Assembly: GCF_900103645.1 (NCBI RefSeq)
Contig: NZ_FNHP01000008.1
Location: 1-64,000 of the forward strand
Length of the DNA stretch: 64,000 nt
Source of the DNA: Oryzisolibacter propanilivorax
Lineage (GTDB): Bacteria; Pseudomonadota; Gammaproteobacteria; Burkholderiales; Burkholderiaceae_C
Direction: 5' to 3'
Positions 56,271 through 64,000 of this stretch are shown here, one piece after another. Under the pieces are notes generated by a model that was not told the origin of the DNA, made no database searches, and worked only from the letters and a program-made list of their open reading frames with translations. Both the position numbers and the translations under genes were made by a program. Every line of letters starts with the position of its first letter. Within the stretch, counting starts at the first letter, position 1.

Positions 56271-56606
56271 ATGACCACCCGCCATCCCTTCGCCCGCAGC
56301 GCCGCCGTCGCGCTGCTGCTGTCCCTGCTGGGTGCGCAGGCCGCGCAGGCGGCGTGCTACATCCTCTACGACGCGCGCCGGCAGGTCGTCTACCAGGCGC
56401 AGACGCCGCCGGTGGATCTGTCGTTCCAGCTGCACGAGACCGTGCCCCGCGTGGTGCCCGGGGGCACGCTGGTGTTCACGCTGGACAGCGATGCCTGTGT
56501 ACTGCAGTTCAACCGGCTGCCTGTGGGGGTGACGGCCCAGGGTGCTTTTCCGCCCGTGGTGCCGGCGGTGACCGCACGCCGCGCACCCGTCGCGGACCGC
56601 GGCTGA
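56271..56606 (+). CDS. Small exported protein of unknown function
   Basis: The 111-residue product has a signal peptide (hydrophobic core LLLSLLGAQAAQA, cleavage before ACYILYD) and a beta-rich mature part with VDLSFQLHETVPRVVPGGT and two cysteines. I do not recognise the family. The ATG at 56271 is chosen over a TTG 15 bases earlier. It is downstream of the Lrp-type gene in the same direction. Confidence 0.6.
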   Translation: MTTRHPFARSAAVALLLSLLGAQAAQAACYILYDARRQVVYQAQTPPVDLSFQLHETVPRVVPGGTLVFTLDSDACVLQFNRLPVGVTAQGAFPPVVPAVTARRAPVADRG

Positions 56607-56956
56607 GTCGATCGCGTATCACACGCCGACGCCAGTGCCCGCAGCGTTGAAGCTGCTGCAGTGCGCATCCCATCTGGCCGGTAGCGCCTGAGAGCGTCAA
56701 CACGTTCCGAGAAAGCGGGTGACTGGCCCCGCAGTGGCGGCTGTTGCCCGCGCTGACTTCGGCGGTATGTGAGGCCTTGTCCTACAGGCATGACGCGCCT
56801 TGGCGTGCGCTTACAGGTTGCCAGCTCTTTCAACAATGGTTTCTCTCTTCGCCTTGACCGCCTCCGGTATCGCACCGCTGGATGGCCAAAGCGATTCCTC
56901 GGGCCCAGGCACGGGCCGGCACTCCTGCCGGCACGCGCCGCACCACAGGAGACACC
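56607..56956. other. 350-bp gap with no gene found
   Basis: I see no reading frame, tRNA or strong terminator here that I can support. The region presumably holds the promoter of the amine oxidase operon; an AGGAGA ribosome site precedes the ATG at 56957. Short frames on either strand are not convincing. Confidence 0.5.
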
Positions 56957-58564
56957 ATGCCGCTACAACCCCCCGAAATCAGCCGCCGCCATCTGTTGTC
57001 GATGATCGGCAAGACCGCTGGAGGCGGTCTGATGTACCAGGCGATGGCCTCGCTCGGCCATGCGCAGGAATCGAGCTACCGCGGACCTCTGGAACTGGGC
57101 CGCGCCAAGCGCGGCGGCAAGGTCGTCATCCTGGGCGCGGGCCTGGCCGGCATGACCGCCGCCTACGAACTGCGCGCCGCCGGCTACGACGTGCAGATCC
57201 TGGAGTACCAGGGTCGCGCGGGCGGGCGCAGCTGGTCACTGCGCGGCGGCGACTCGTTCACCGAGCTGGACGGCACGCGCCAAACCTGCGAGTTCGACAA
57301 GGGCCTGTACATCAACCCCGGGCCGTGGCGCGTGCCCTACCACCACTACGCGCTGCTGGACTACTGCAAGCGCTTCGGCGTGCAGCTGGAACCGTTCATG
57401 CAGGTGAACTTCAACGCCCTGGTGCATTCGACCAGGGCGTTCGGCGGCAAGCCGCAGCGCTTTCGGCACGTCCAGTCGGACACGCGCGGCTACGTGGCCG
57501 AGCTGCTGGCCAAGGCGGCCAACAGCCACGCGCTGGACCAGGCCGTCACCCAGGACGACCTGGCGCTGCTGATGGAGGACCTGAAGGCCTGGGGCGGGCT
57601 GGACGCGCAGTACCGCTACCGCGAGGGCCACGCGGCCAGCGAGTACCGCGGCTACGACAGCGACCCGGCCGGCGGGCTGATGCCGCTGGCCAAGCCGTCC
57701 AAGCCGATCGCGCTGCAGGACCTGCTGCGCTCGCGCCTGTGGTCGCAGATCAACATCGGCCAGCTGTACGAGTTCCAGACGGCGATCTTCGAGCCGGTGG
57801 GCGGCATGGACATGATCGCCAAGGGCTTCGAGCGCCAGGTGGGCTCGCTGGTCCACTACCACCGCAAGGTCACCAGGATCGAGCAGTCGCCCCAGGGGGT
57901 GACGGTGAGCTGGGTGGACGCGAACCAGGGCGGGGACGGCGGCGCCGTGCAGCAGGTCAAGGCCGACTGGTGCGTGTGCACCATCCCGCTGTCCATCCTG
58001 AGCCAGATCGACATCCAGGTGGGCGACCCGATGAAGGCCGCGATTGCCGCCGTGCCCTACGGCGCGTCGTTCAAGGTCGGGCTGCAGTTCAAGCGCCGCT
58101 TCTGGGAAGAAGACGAGCGCATCTTCGGCGGCATCAGCTACACCGACCTGCCGATCGAGCAGATCTCGTACCCGTCGAACAACTACAACACCACCGGCCC
58201 GGCGGTGCTGCTGGGCGGATATGCGTTCGACAACACGCATGCCTTCGAATTCACCGCCATGAAGCCTGAAGACCGGGTCCGCGCGGCGGTGGAGTTCGGC
58301 GCGCAGCTGCACCCGCAGTACAGGCAGGAGTTCCAAAACGGCGTGTCGGTGGGCTGGCACCGCATCCCGTGGATCAACGGCTGCTTTGGCATCTGGTCCG
58401 ACGAGTCGCGCAAGCAGCATTACAAAAACCTGTGCGCGGTGGACGGGCGCATCGTGCTGGCGGGCGAGCACGCCTCCTACATCCCGGCCTGGCAGGAAGG
58501 CGCCGTGCTGTCGGCGCTGGACGCCGTCAAGCGCCTGCACGAGCACGCCCAGGCCGCGGCCTGA
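56957..58564 (+). CDS. Tat-exported flavin amine oxidase
   Basis: The 535-residue FAD enzyme has a twin-arginine signal (SRRHLLSMIGKTAGGG), a Rossmann FAD motif VVILGAGLAGMTAAYELRAA with GRAGGRSWSLRGGD following, and a C-terminal FAD segment with VLAGEHASYIPAWQEGAV. It belongs to the flavin monoamine oxidase/L-amino-acid oxidase family and probably acts in the periplasm on an unknown amine. The adjacent cytochrome c suggests it transfers electrons to that rather than to oxygen, as NicA2-type enzymes do. The start at 56957 follows AGGAGA. Confidence 0.87.
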   Translation: MPLQPPEISRRHLLSMIGKTAGGGLMYQAMASLGHAQESSYRGPLELGRAKRGGKVVILGAGLAGMTAAYELRAAGYDVQILEYQGRAGGRSWSLRGGDSFTELDGTRQTCEFDKGLYINPGPWRVPYHHYALLDYCKRFGVQLEPFMQVNFNALVHSTRAFGGKPQRFRHVQSDTRGYVAELLAKAANSHALDQAVTQDDLALLMEDLKAWGGLDAQYRYREGHAASEYRGYDSDPAGGLMPLAKPSKPIALQDLLRSRLWSQINIGQLYEFQTAIFEPVGGMDMIAKGFERQVGSLVHYHRKVTRIEQSPQGVTVSWVDANQGGDGGAVQQVKADWCVCTIPLSILSQIDIQVGDPMKAAIAAVPYGASFKVGLQFKRRFWEEDERIFGGISYTDLPIEQISYPSNNYNTTGPAVLLGGYAFDNTHAFEFTAMKPEDRVRAAVEFGAQLHPQYRQEFQNGVSVGWHRIPWINGCFGIWSDESRKQHYKNLCAVDGRIVLAGEHASYIPAWQEGAVLSALDAVKRLHEHAQAAA

Positions 58565-58616
58565 GCTGCCGTCTCTTGCACCTGTGCGCCCGATCCACCT
58601 TCCGAGGAGCCTGACC

Positions 58617-59171
58617 ATGACCCATACCACCCCCTGGCGCGGCGCTGCCGTCGCCGCGCTGGCCCTGGCCTGCAGCGCCGGCCCCGCCGTTGCGCAACAG
58701 CCCGCCACCGTTCCCGCCAACGTCTCGCCGCTGCCCCCGGCCAAGCCCGTCGCCAATGTCTCGCCGCTGCCCGCGCCGCAGCACCCCGGGCAGCGCACCA
58801 TGACCCATCGCGACTCTCCGGATGCCGCCAAGCCGGCGGGCTTCAACCCGCGCTTTTCGCCGGATGGCGAGCGCTTCGTCGAGCAGGGCGGCCAGCAGCT
58901 GTACCAGTCCATCTGCCAGGGCTGCCACATGCCCCAAGGCGAAGGCGCCAAGGGCGCCGGCTTCTACCCGGCGCTGGCGGGCAACACCCGCCTGGCCGCG
59001 GGCGCTTACCCGGTGTACGTGGTGCTCAACGGCCTGCACGGCATGCCGCCGTTCGGCAAGCGGCTGGACGATCAGCAGGTGGCCGACGTGGTGAACTACA
59101 TCCGCACGCACTTCGGCAACCAGTACCAGGACGCCGTCACGCCGGAGGCGGTGAAGAAGCAGCGGCAGTGA
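58617..59171 (+). CDS. Periplasmic cytochrome c, likely acceptor for the amine oxidase
   Basis: The 184-residue protein has a signal peptide (cleavage after AVA near residue 26), a Pro-rich spacer with two NVSPLP repeats and one haem-binding CQGCH (Cys100, Cys103, His104). A distal Met is probable in LHGMPPFGKRL (Met144). It starts 52 bases after the amine oxidase and has an appropriate ribosome site (GAGGAGCC). Its position between the oxidase and the RidA lipoprotein suggests it takes electrons from the flavin. Confidence 0.88.
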   Translation: MTHTTPWRGAAVAALALACSAGPAVAQQPATVPANVSPLPPAKPVANVSPLPAPQHPGQRTMTHRDSPDAAKPAGFNPRFSPDGERFVEQGGQQLYQSICQGCHMPQGEGAKGAGFYPALAGNTRLAAGAYPVYVVLNGLHGMPPFGKRLDDQQVADVVNYIRTHFGNQYQDAVTPEAVKKQRQ

Positions 59172-59283
59172 ACGCGCACTGCGCCACATGACCGCCGTGC
59201 GCCCGCGCAGCCGTCCTGTGTCCGCCACGCCTGGGGCACGCGGGCGCTCGCCCCTTCTTCAACACTCACCACTGCTGCACGCC

Positions 59284-59832
59284 ATGACCTTCCACCATTC
59301 CTGCTTCCCCATGTCCCTGCGCGCCCTGGCCGCGGCCGCGGCGCTGTCCGCGCTCGCCGGCTGCGCAGCGCCGCCCGCCAGCATCGACGTCGTGCGCCAC
59401 CGCACGCCCGGCTCGGACTTCCCCATCGCCGCCGCCGTCGAGGTGCCGCCGGGCGCCACCACGGTCTACCTGTCCGGCCAGGTGCCGCCGGTGGTCGATG
59501 CGGCGCGCCCGGCCAGCGACCCGCTGGCCTATGGCGACACGCGCACCCAGACGCTGGGCGTGCTGCGCGGCATTGAGGAGCGGCTGCGCACGCTCGGCCT
59601 GAACATGGGCGACATCGTGAAGATGCAGGTCTTCCTGGTCGCCGATCCGAAGCGGGGTGCGATGGATTTCGCCGGCTTCATGCAGGGCTATACCCAGCAC
59701 TTCGGCACCGCCGCCCAGCCGCGCCTGCCGGTGCGCTCGGTGTTCCAGGTGGCGGCGCTGGCCAATCCCGGCTGGCTGGTGGAGATCGAGGTCACGGCGG
59801 TGCGCCCGCCGGCCGGCGCCGCGCCGCGCTGA
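59284..59832 (+). CDS. RidA-family lipoprotein
   Basis: The 182-residue protein carries a lipoprotein signal (ALSALAGC lipobox) and a RidA/YjgF domain (VYLSGQVPPVVD, DIVKMQVFLVADPKRG, RSVFQVAALANPGWLVEIEV). RidA proteins usually act in the cytoplasm, so export is notable. It is the third gene of the amine oxidase operon and could hydrolyse imines released in the periplasm. The start is either the ATG at 59284 or the one at 59311; both give a signal peptide. Confidence 0.82.
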   Translation: MTFHHSCFPMSLRALAAAAALSALAGCAAPPASIDVVRHRTPGSDFPIAAAVEVPPGATTVYLSGQVPPVVDAARPASDPLAYGDTRTQTLGVLRGIEERLRTLGLNMGDIVKMQVFLVADPKRGAMDFAGFMQGYTQHFGTAAQPRLPVRSVFQVAALANPGWLVEIEVTAVRPPAGAAPR

Positions 59833-59872
59833 TGCGGCCCTGCGGGAAAACCCGCTCTGAGACAATCGGGCT

Positions 59873-61369
59873 ATGAGCGCCCCCCTCGACAACACCCTCC
59901 AAACCCCCATTTCCACTGCCGCTGCGGCACCCGATCCCACCCCGCTGTCCGACACGCCGCCGCTGCCCGCCGGCTGGCTCGAAGTCACCTCGATGGACCT
60001 GGACGCCCAGGGCGTCGCGCGCCGCGCCGACGGCAAGGTGGTCTTCATCGACGGCGCGCTGCCCGGCGAGCTGGTCAGCGCCACGCCCGGACGGCGCAAG
60101 AACAATTGGGAGCAGGCGGCACTCACCGAGATCCACCGCGAATCCAGCCTGCGCGTGCGCCCGCGCTGCCCGCACTTCGGCCTGCACGCCGGCGCCTGCG
60201 GCGGCTGCAAGATGCAGCACCTGGACGCTGTGGCCCAGGTGGCCGTCAAGCAGCGCGTGCTGGAGGACAACCTGTGGCACCTGGGCAAGGTGCGTCCCGA
60301 GAGCATCCTGCGCCCCATCGAGGGCCCGGCCTGGGGCTACCGCTGGCGCGCGCGCCTGTCGGTGCGGTACGTCGCCAAGAAGGGCACGGTGCTGGTCGGC
60401 TTCCATGAGCGCAAGAGCCGCTACATCGCGGACATGGAAACCTGCAAGATCCTGCCACCGCACGTCGACGCGCTGCTCATGCCGCTGCGCGCGCTGATCG
60501 GCGCCATGGACGCGCGCGACACCTGCCCGCAGATTGAGCTGGCCTGTGGCGATCGCGTCACGGCGCTGGTGCTGCGCCACCTGGAGCCGCTGTCGGCCGC
60601 AGACGTGCAGCGCCTGCGCGACTTTGCCCCACTGCACGGCGTGCAGTGGTGGCTGCAACCCAAGGGGCCGGACACGGTGCACCTGCTGGATGGCCAGGGT
60701 GGCGAGGCACTGGCCTACGACCTGCCGGACTTCGGCATCACCATGCCGTTCCGGCCGACCGACTTCACGCAGGTCAATCCGCACATCAACCGGGTGCTGG
60801 TCTCGCGTGCGCTGCGGCTGCTGCAGGTGGGCCGCAACGAGCGCGTGATCGACTGGTTCTGCGGCCTGGGCAACTTCACGCTGCCGCTGGCCACACAGGC
60901 GCGCGAGGTGCTGGGCATCGAGGGCAGCGAGGCGCTGGTCGCGCGCTCGCGCGAGAACTATGCGAAGAACCAGACGCAAAGGTCTGCGGGCCAGACGCTG
61001 GCAGCAACCGAATTCGTGGCGCGCAATCTGTTCGAGATGACGCCCGCGCAGCTGATGGCCGACGGCCGCGCCGACAAGTGGCTGGTCGATCCGCCGCGCG
61101 AGGGCGCCTTCGCCCTGGCCAAGGCACTGGCCGATATCCACCAGGCGCGCATCGGCGCTGAAGGGGCGGGGCCTCTGCCCCCGGGCCACGAGGGATGGAC
61201 GCCGCCGGCGCGCATCGTCTACGTCAGCTGCAACCCGTCCACCCTGGCGCGCGACGCCGGGCTGCTGGTGCACCAGGCGGGCTACCGTTGCACGGCGGCG
61301 GGCGTGGTCAACATGTTCCCGCACACCGCGCACGTCGAGAGCATGGCGGTATTCGAACGCGCAGATTAA
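59873..61369 (+). CDS. rlmD: 23S rRNA (uracil-1939-C5)-methyltransferase RlmD
   Basis: The 498-residue enzyme has an N-terminal TRAM-like domain ([14 protein letters not shown]) and cysteines of a [4Fe-4S] cluster in [18 protein letters not shown]. The SAM domain contains [16 protein letters not shown], and the catalytic Cys lies in [16 protein letters not shown]. This is the TrmA/RumA-type set for RlmD, modifying U1939 of 23S rRNA. It lies 40 bases after the RidA lipoprotein gene. A dispersed palindromic motif follows its stop. Confidence 0.92.
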   Translation: MSAPLDNTLQTPISTAAAAPDPTPLSDTPPLPAGWLEVTSMDLDAQGVARRADGKVVFIDGALPGELVSATPGRRKNNWEQAALTEIHRESSLRVRPRCPHFGLHAGACGGCKMQHLDAVAQVAVKQRVLEDNLWHLGKVRPESILRPIEGPAWGYRWRARLSVRYVAKKGTVLVGFHERKSRYIADMETCKILPPHVDALLMPLRALIGAMDARDTCPQIELACGDRVTALVLRHLEPLSAADVQRLRDFAPLHGVQWWLQPKGPDTVHLLDGQGGEALAYDLPDFGITMPFRPTDFTQVNPHINRVLVSRALRLLQVGRNERVIDWFCGLGNFTLPLATQAREVLGIEGSEALVARSRENYAKNQTQRSAGQTLAATEFVARNLFEMTPAQLMADGRADKWLVDPPREGAFALAKALADIHQARIGAEGAGPLPPGHEGWTPPARIVYVSCNPSTLARDAGLLVHQAGYRCTAAGVVNMFPHTAHVESMAVFERAD

Positions 61370-61376
61370 TGGTCAA

Positions 61377-61435
61377 AAAAGGCTGAAGCCCTTTGAATAT
61401 ATGGGCCTGCAGCTACTATTTTGATAGTAATAGGC
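61377..61435. repeat. Dispersed palindromic motif copy after rlmD
   Basis: A copy of a short palindrome containing AATAGTAGCTGCAG and CAAAGGGCTTCAGCC on the minus strand, similar in organisation to 51740-51783 (GAATAGCTGTCAGCCC, CAAGGGCTGGAGGC). Related but shorter copies sit at 40955-40985, 44754-44775 and, inside putA, 53813-53837. The first four lie at gene 3' ends and may act as transcription terminators or mobile palindromes. Confidence 0.55.
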
Positions 61436-61472
61436 AAGGGCTGGCACGCCCAGGGCCGGGCGGTGCCGGTCT

Positions 61473-61838
61473 TCAGCTGCGGCCGCTGCGCGTGTCGCGC
61501 TCGCGGCTGTCGTCGATCGCCTCGTCCCTGGCGGGCCGGCGCGCAGCCTTGGCCGGCGCCTCGGCCGGCTTGTCCAGCTGCGTCAGCACCGAGGGCGTGC
61601 CCTCGAGCTTGTTCTCGCGCATGTACTGGTCCATCTCCTTCCAGCCGGCGAAAACCTGCGCCTTGGCCGCCTTGGGGTTCAGGGTGAAGCAGTCTTCCAG
61701 CCCACGCAGCGCGTGCCGGCAGGCGCCGCCGATGGCCTTGGCCTCGGCCTCGCGCTGCAGTGCGCGTGGGTCCGGCCCCAGGCCGGGAATCTCGCACCCG
61801 GCGAGCGCCAGCAGCAGCACCAGCAGCGCCGGGCGCAT
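61473..61838 (-). CDS. Small lipoprotein of unknown function
   Basis: A 121-residue frame begins MRPALLVLLLALAGC with a clear lipobox. The mature part contains GGACRHALRGLEDCFTLNP with two cysteines, and a basic C-terminus. An alternative ATG at 61892 would add 18 residues ahead of the signal peptide. I do not recognise the family. It converges with rlmD. Confidence 0.6.
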   Translation of the reverse strand: MRPALLVLLLALAGCEIPGLGPDPRALQREAEAKAIGGACRHALRGLEDCFTLNPKAAKAQVFAGWKEMDQYMRENKLEGTPSVLTQLDKPAEAPAKAARRPARDEAIDDSRERDTRSGRS

Positions 61839-61941
61839 TCTGGTGCGGACGGCGGCGAGGGAAGAGCGGGGCGGGGGGTGCAGAGAACGCATGGATGGTT
61901 ATCGGCTGCTGCGCGCGAAAAGTTGAGCCGGGCCAAGCAAA

Positions 61942-61969
61942 AAGCCCTGCACCGAGAGGTGCAGGGCTT
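61942..61969 (-). terminator. Rho-independent terminator after the YccA gene
   Basis: A 12-bp stem (AAGCCCTGCACC / GGTGCAGGGCTT, loop GAGA) is followed on the minus strand by TTTTTGC. It lies about 60 bases downstream of the yccA-like stop and would end that transcript. Confidence 0.85.
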
Positions 61970-62028
61970 GGAGCGTGGGGCGGGCCGGATGCATGCAAGG
62001 GCATCCGGTCAGGGCAGGGGCGCCAGGT

Positions 62029-62724
62029 TCAGTCGCGCTCGCCGCCCATGATTCCCAACAGGGCGAGCAGGCTCTGGAAGACGTTGAACAGGTCCAGGTA
62101 CAAGGCCAGCGTGGCGCTGATGTAGTTGGTCTCGCCCCCGTCCAGGATGCGCTTCAGGTCATACAGCATGAAGGCGCTGAAGATGCCGATGGCGGCCACG
62201 GAAATCGCCATCATCCCGGCCGAGGAGCCGACGAAGACGTTCACGATGGCGCCGACCATCAGCACCATGGCGCCGACGAACAGCCACTTGCCCATGCCCG
62301 ACAGGTCGCGCTTGATGACCGTGGCCAGGCTGGCCATCACGAAGAACACGCCCGCCGTGCCGGCGAAGGCCGTCATGATGAGTTCGGCGCCATTGGAAAA
62401 GCCGAGGATGGCGCCGATCAGGCGCGACAGCATCAAGCCCATGAAGAAGGTAAAGCCCAGCAGCACCGGCACACCGGCGGCCGAGTTCTTGGTCTTCTCG
62501 ATGGCGAACATGAAGCCGAAGGCGCCGCCCAGGAAGACGATCAGCCCCAGGCCGCCCTGCAGTGCCATGGTGATGCCGGTGGCCACGCCCAGCCAGGCGC
62601 CGGCGACGGTGGGCAGCAGGCTCAGGGCCAGCAGCCAATAGGTGTTGCGCAGCACGCGGTGGCGCTGCTCCTGCGACAGGCCGTAGCTGGCGGCGCTGCC
62701 GAAACGGGTGATGCCGTTGTTCAT
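62029..62724 (-). CDS. Bax inhibitor-1 / YccA-family membrane protein
   Basis: The 231-residue protein has seven hydrophobic helices with the BI-1/YccA signature (GLGLIVFLGGAFGFMFAIEK, then SAFMLYDLKRILDGGETNYI, and LDLFNVFQSLLALLGI). In E. coli the YccA relative modulates the FtsH protease; a calcium-leak role is proposed for the family. The start MNNGITRF follows GGAGAAACAC. Confidence 0.92.
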   Translation of the reverse strand: MNNGITRFGSAASYGLSQEQRHRVLRNTYWLLALSLLPTVAGAWLGVATGITMALQGGLGLIVFLGGAFGFMFAIEKTKNSAAGVPVLLGFTFFMGLMLSRLIGAILGFSNGAELIMTAFAGTAGVFFVMASLATVIKRDLSGMGKWLFVGAMVLMVGAIVNVFVGSSAGMMAISVAAIGIFSAFMLYDLKRILDGGETNYISATLALYLDLFNVFQSLLALLGIMGGERD

Positions 62725-62963
62725 GTGTGTTTCTCCTGGAGTGCTTTCAGGGCCGCGTGTAGAGCGGTCCAGCCCATTTTAGGTAAGGGTTTTGCGCGGC
62801 TTTTGCAATACCCGCGCATGGCCCCCCGGATTGCCGGGCGCGGCACATCCCGCGCCTGCATGTCAGCAATGTTTGTCCTGTGGCAGGTGCAGTGCCGCCG
62901 GGCAGGATGGCTATGCTTGCGCCTCGCGTAATTCCATAACCAAACTCCCTGAACTGTATTTTT

Positions 62964-63371
62964 ATGAAAACCGTCTCCTCCCTCGAGCTTTCCGACCTCA
63001 AGCAGATCGCCGCCGCCGCCGAGGCCGAGGCCCTGAAGCACCAGTGGGCCGTGACCGTCGCCATCGTCGACGAGGGCGGCCACCCGCTGTGGCTGCAGCG
63101 CCTGGACGGCGCCGCCGCCGTCTCCGCGCACATCGCCCAGGCCAAGGCGCGCACCGCCGCCCTGGGCCGCCGCGAGACCAAAGGCTACGAGGAGATGATC
63201 AATAACGGCCGCACGTCGTTCCTGTCGGCTCCGGCCATCGACGGCATGCTCGAAGGCGGCGTGCCGATCCTCAAGGACGGCCACTGCCTGGGCGCGGTCG
63301 GCGTGAGCGGCGTCAAGTCCACCGAGGACGCGCAGGTGGCGCGCGCCGGCATCGCCGCCATCGGCCTGTAA
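62964..63371 (+). CDS. GlcG/HbpS-family protein
   Basis: The 135-residue cytoplasmic protein matches the GlcG/HbpS family: AAEAEALKHQWAVTVAIVDEG, GHPLWLQRLDGA, and GGVPILKDGHCLGAVGVSG. HbpS-type relatives bind haem or oxidised cofactors; the role here is unknown. A hairpin terminator lies just downstream, and a 239-base gap separates it from the divergent yccA-like gene. Confidence 0.87.
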   Translation: MKTVSSLELSDLKQIAAAAEAEALKHQWAVTVAIVDEGGHPLWLQRLDGAAAVSAHIAQAKARTAALGRRETKGYEEMINNGRTSFLSAPAIDGMLEGGVPILKDGHCLGAVGVSGVKSTEDAQVARAGIAAIGL

Positions 63372-63396
63372 GCCAGGGCGGTAGCCGCCATGTAAA

Positions 63397-63422
63397 AAAG
63401 CCGGCCTGAAAAGGCCGGCTTT
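63397..63422 (+). terminator. Rho-independent terminator after the GlcG-type gene
   Basis: A stem of AAAGCCGGCC and GGCCGGCTTT with loop TGAAAA is followed by a T run, 26 bases after the stop of the GlcG-type gene. The flanking A run makes it potentially bidirectional. Confidence 0.88.
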
Positions 63423-63594
63423 TTCATGGGTGCCGCGTGGCGGCTGGAGAGGCAATCGCAAGGCTGTCGGGAAAAAAAGCGTGGCTACGCGAAAGAGAAG
63501 AACTTCCGTTGGCTGGCTAAAACGACTGGTCGGGTCGCAAGACCCGCGAGTCGCCCCACGATGAAACACGGTTGAAGGAGATCTGGCGGCCGCC

Positions 63595-63792
63595 TTACTT
63601 GGTCAGTATCAGCTTGCCCAGCTTGGTGGCCTGCAGGCGGTACAGGGAGCCGTTGTGCACGATGGTCACCGCCTTGTTGCCTTGCAGCAGCGCAGTGCTG
63701 TCCACGGCGGCGCGGTCGGTCGTGTCACGGGCGGCGCCTTGCGGGCTGGCCACGATGTGCTGGCGGGGCAGGGCGGTCAGGGCGGCTTGCAT
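63595..63792 (-). CDS. hemP: Haemin uptake protein HemP
   Basis: The 65-residue protein (ATG at 63792; a TTG 9 bases earlier is less likely) ends in the HemP signature VTIVHNGSLYRLQATKLGKL followed by ILTK. HemP is a small regulator/adaptor in haem uptake operons. A Fur box lies 28 bases upstream of its start. The end of exbD lies upstream on the same strand, consistent with an iron/haem uptake locus. Confidence 0.9.
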   Translation of the reverse strand: MQAALTALPRQHIVASPQGAARDTTDRAAVDSTALLQGNKAVTIVHNGSLYRLQATKLGKLILTK

Positions 63793-63819
63793 GGTGATCA
63801 AGGATTGGCGTTAAGTTCG

Positions 63820-63851
63820 GTTAATGATAACCATTCTCAATAATTCGTCAA
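63820..63851 (-). promoter_or_regulatory. Fur box and promoter for hemP
   Basis: The sequence GTTAATGATAACCATTCTC (63820-63838) matches the 19-bp Fur consensus at 16 positions. On the minus strand a TTGACG -35 (63846-63851) and TATCAT -10 (63824-63829) overlap it with a 16-base spacer. Iron repression of hemP is expected. Confidence 0.72.
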
Positions 63852-63905
63852 GCCTTTTGCTTGGCCACCCGGTAAAAGTATGTGACTGGGTTCTTTCACA
63901 CGTTC

Positions 63906-64000
63906 TCAGCGTGCCGGATCGGTCACGAAGCCGATTTTGCGCACGCCGGCGCGCTGCGCCGCTGCCATGGCCTGGGCCACGCGCTCGTAGCGCACGTCCT
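63906..64000 (-). CDS. exbD: ExbD biopolymer transport protein, C-terminal fragment
   Basis: Only the last ~31 codons are inside the window. They translate to DVRYERVAQAMAAAQRAG, ending KIGFVTDPAR, the C-terminal ExbD signature (MxxAQxAGxxxIGFVTDP). ExbD is part of the TonB-ExbB-ExbD motor for iron-siderophore and haem uptake. Its gene continues to the right of the window. Confidence 0.82.
   Translation of the reverse strand, partial: DVRYERVAQAMAAAQRAGVRKIGFVTDPAR

Noticed and set aside
1-64000. CRISPR arrays, rRNA genes and tRNA genes
   Set aside because: I saw no regularly spaced direct repeats, no rRNA-like segment and no sequence with a convincing tRNA T-arm and acceptor pairing; a tRNAscan run would be decisive.

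Overview
The window is high-GC DNA (roughly two thirds G+C by eye, with AT-richer patches near 6.4-8.8, 13.3-13.9 and 50.1-50.3 kb). Gene content and protein style point to a betaproteobacterium of the Comamonadaceae type (Acidovorax/Diaphorobacter/Alicycliphilus-like). That assignment is inference from familiarity, not a database result.

Layout. (1) 1-6.4 kb: the end of a trb mating-pair operon (trbE-trbJ-trbL-trbF-trbG-trbI-DUF2274), as in Tn4371-type integrative and conjugative elements. (2) 6.3-13.4 kb, minus strand: a tightly coupled eight-gene cargo operon. From its promoter it encodes an unknown 215-aa protein, an XRE-ImmA/IrrE regulator-protease, a DUF2188 protein, a PaeR7I/XhoI-type methylase and endonuclease, a PIN-GNAT-EVE fusion protein, an ASCH protein and a small P-loop kinase-like ATPase. 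(3) 13.9-27.9 kb, minus strand: a stress or envelope cargo block with a short basic peptide, a 2846-aa NdvB-like cyclic beta-glucan synthase/phosphorylase, a histidine kinase, a ribbon-helix-helix-like protein, a PHB-depolymerase remnant, NhaA, a cold-shock protein and a trypsin-like protease. A diverged copy of the same ~190-bp sequence lies on each side of this block (13.57-13.77 and 28.72-28.91 kb), and a hipA remnant sits next to the right copy. (4) 29-64 kb: probably core or older accessory genome. It holds two SDR dehydrogenases, two large hybrid histidine kinases, a Fur-controlled ZIP metal transporter, a DUF2325 protein, a TlpA-like thioredoxin, a QseBC-type two-component system, tetrathionate reductase ttrBCA with an FNR-like site, RidA with a frameshifted LysR, putA with its Lrp-type regulator, an amine oxidase-cytochrome c-RidA lipoprotein operon, rlmD, a YccA/BI-1 membrane protein, a GlcG-type protein, and hemP/exbD at a Fur box.

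How the parts work together. The trb genes build the conjugation channel. The restriction-modification and PIN/ASCH/kinase operon is likely a defence or addiction cargo under one promoter with a palindromic operator. The ttr promoter architecture (FNR-like site centred where a class II site would be, a -10 at the right distance) implies anaerobic respiration of tetrathionate or a related acceptor. The amine oxidase operon looks like a periplasmic amine dehydrogenation route: a Tat-exported flavoenzyme, a c-type cytochrome as electron acceptor and a RidA-type lipoprotein for reactive imines.

I found no tRNA, rRNA or CRISPR array. Repeats include REP-like inverted pairs, a 65-bp-arm inverted repeat around 44 kb, and a dispersed palindromic motif at several gene 3' ends that also lies inside putA.
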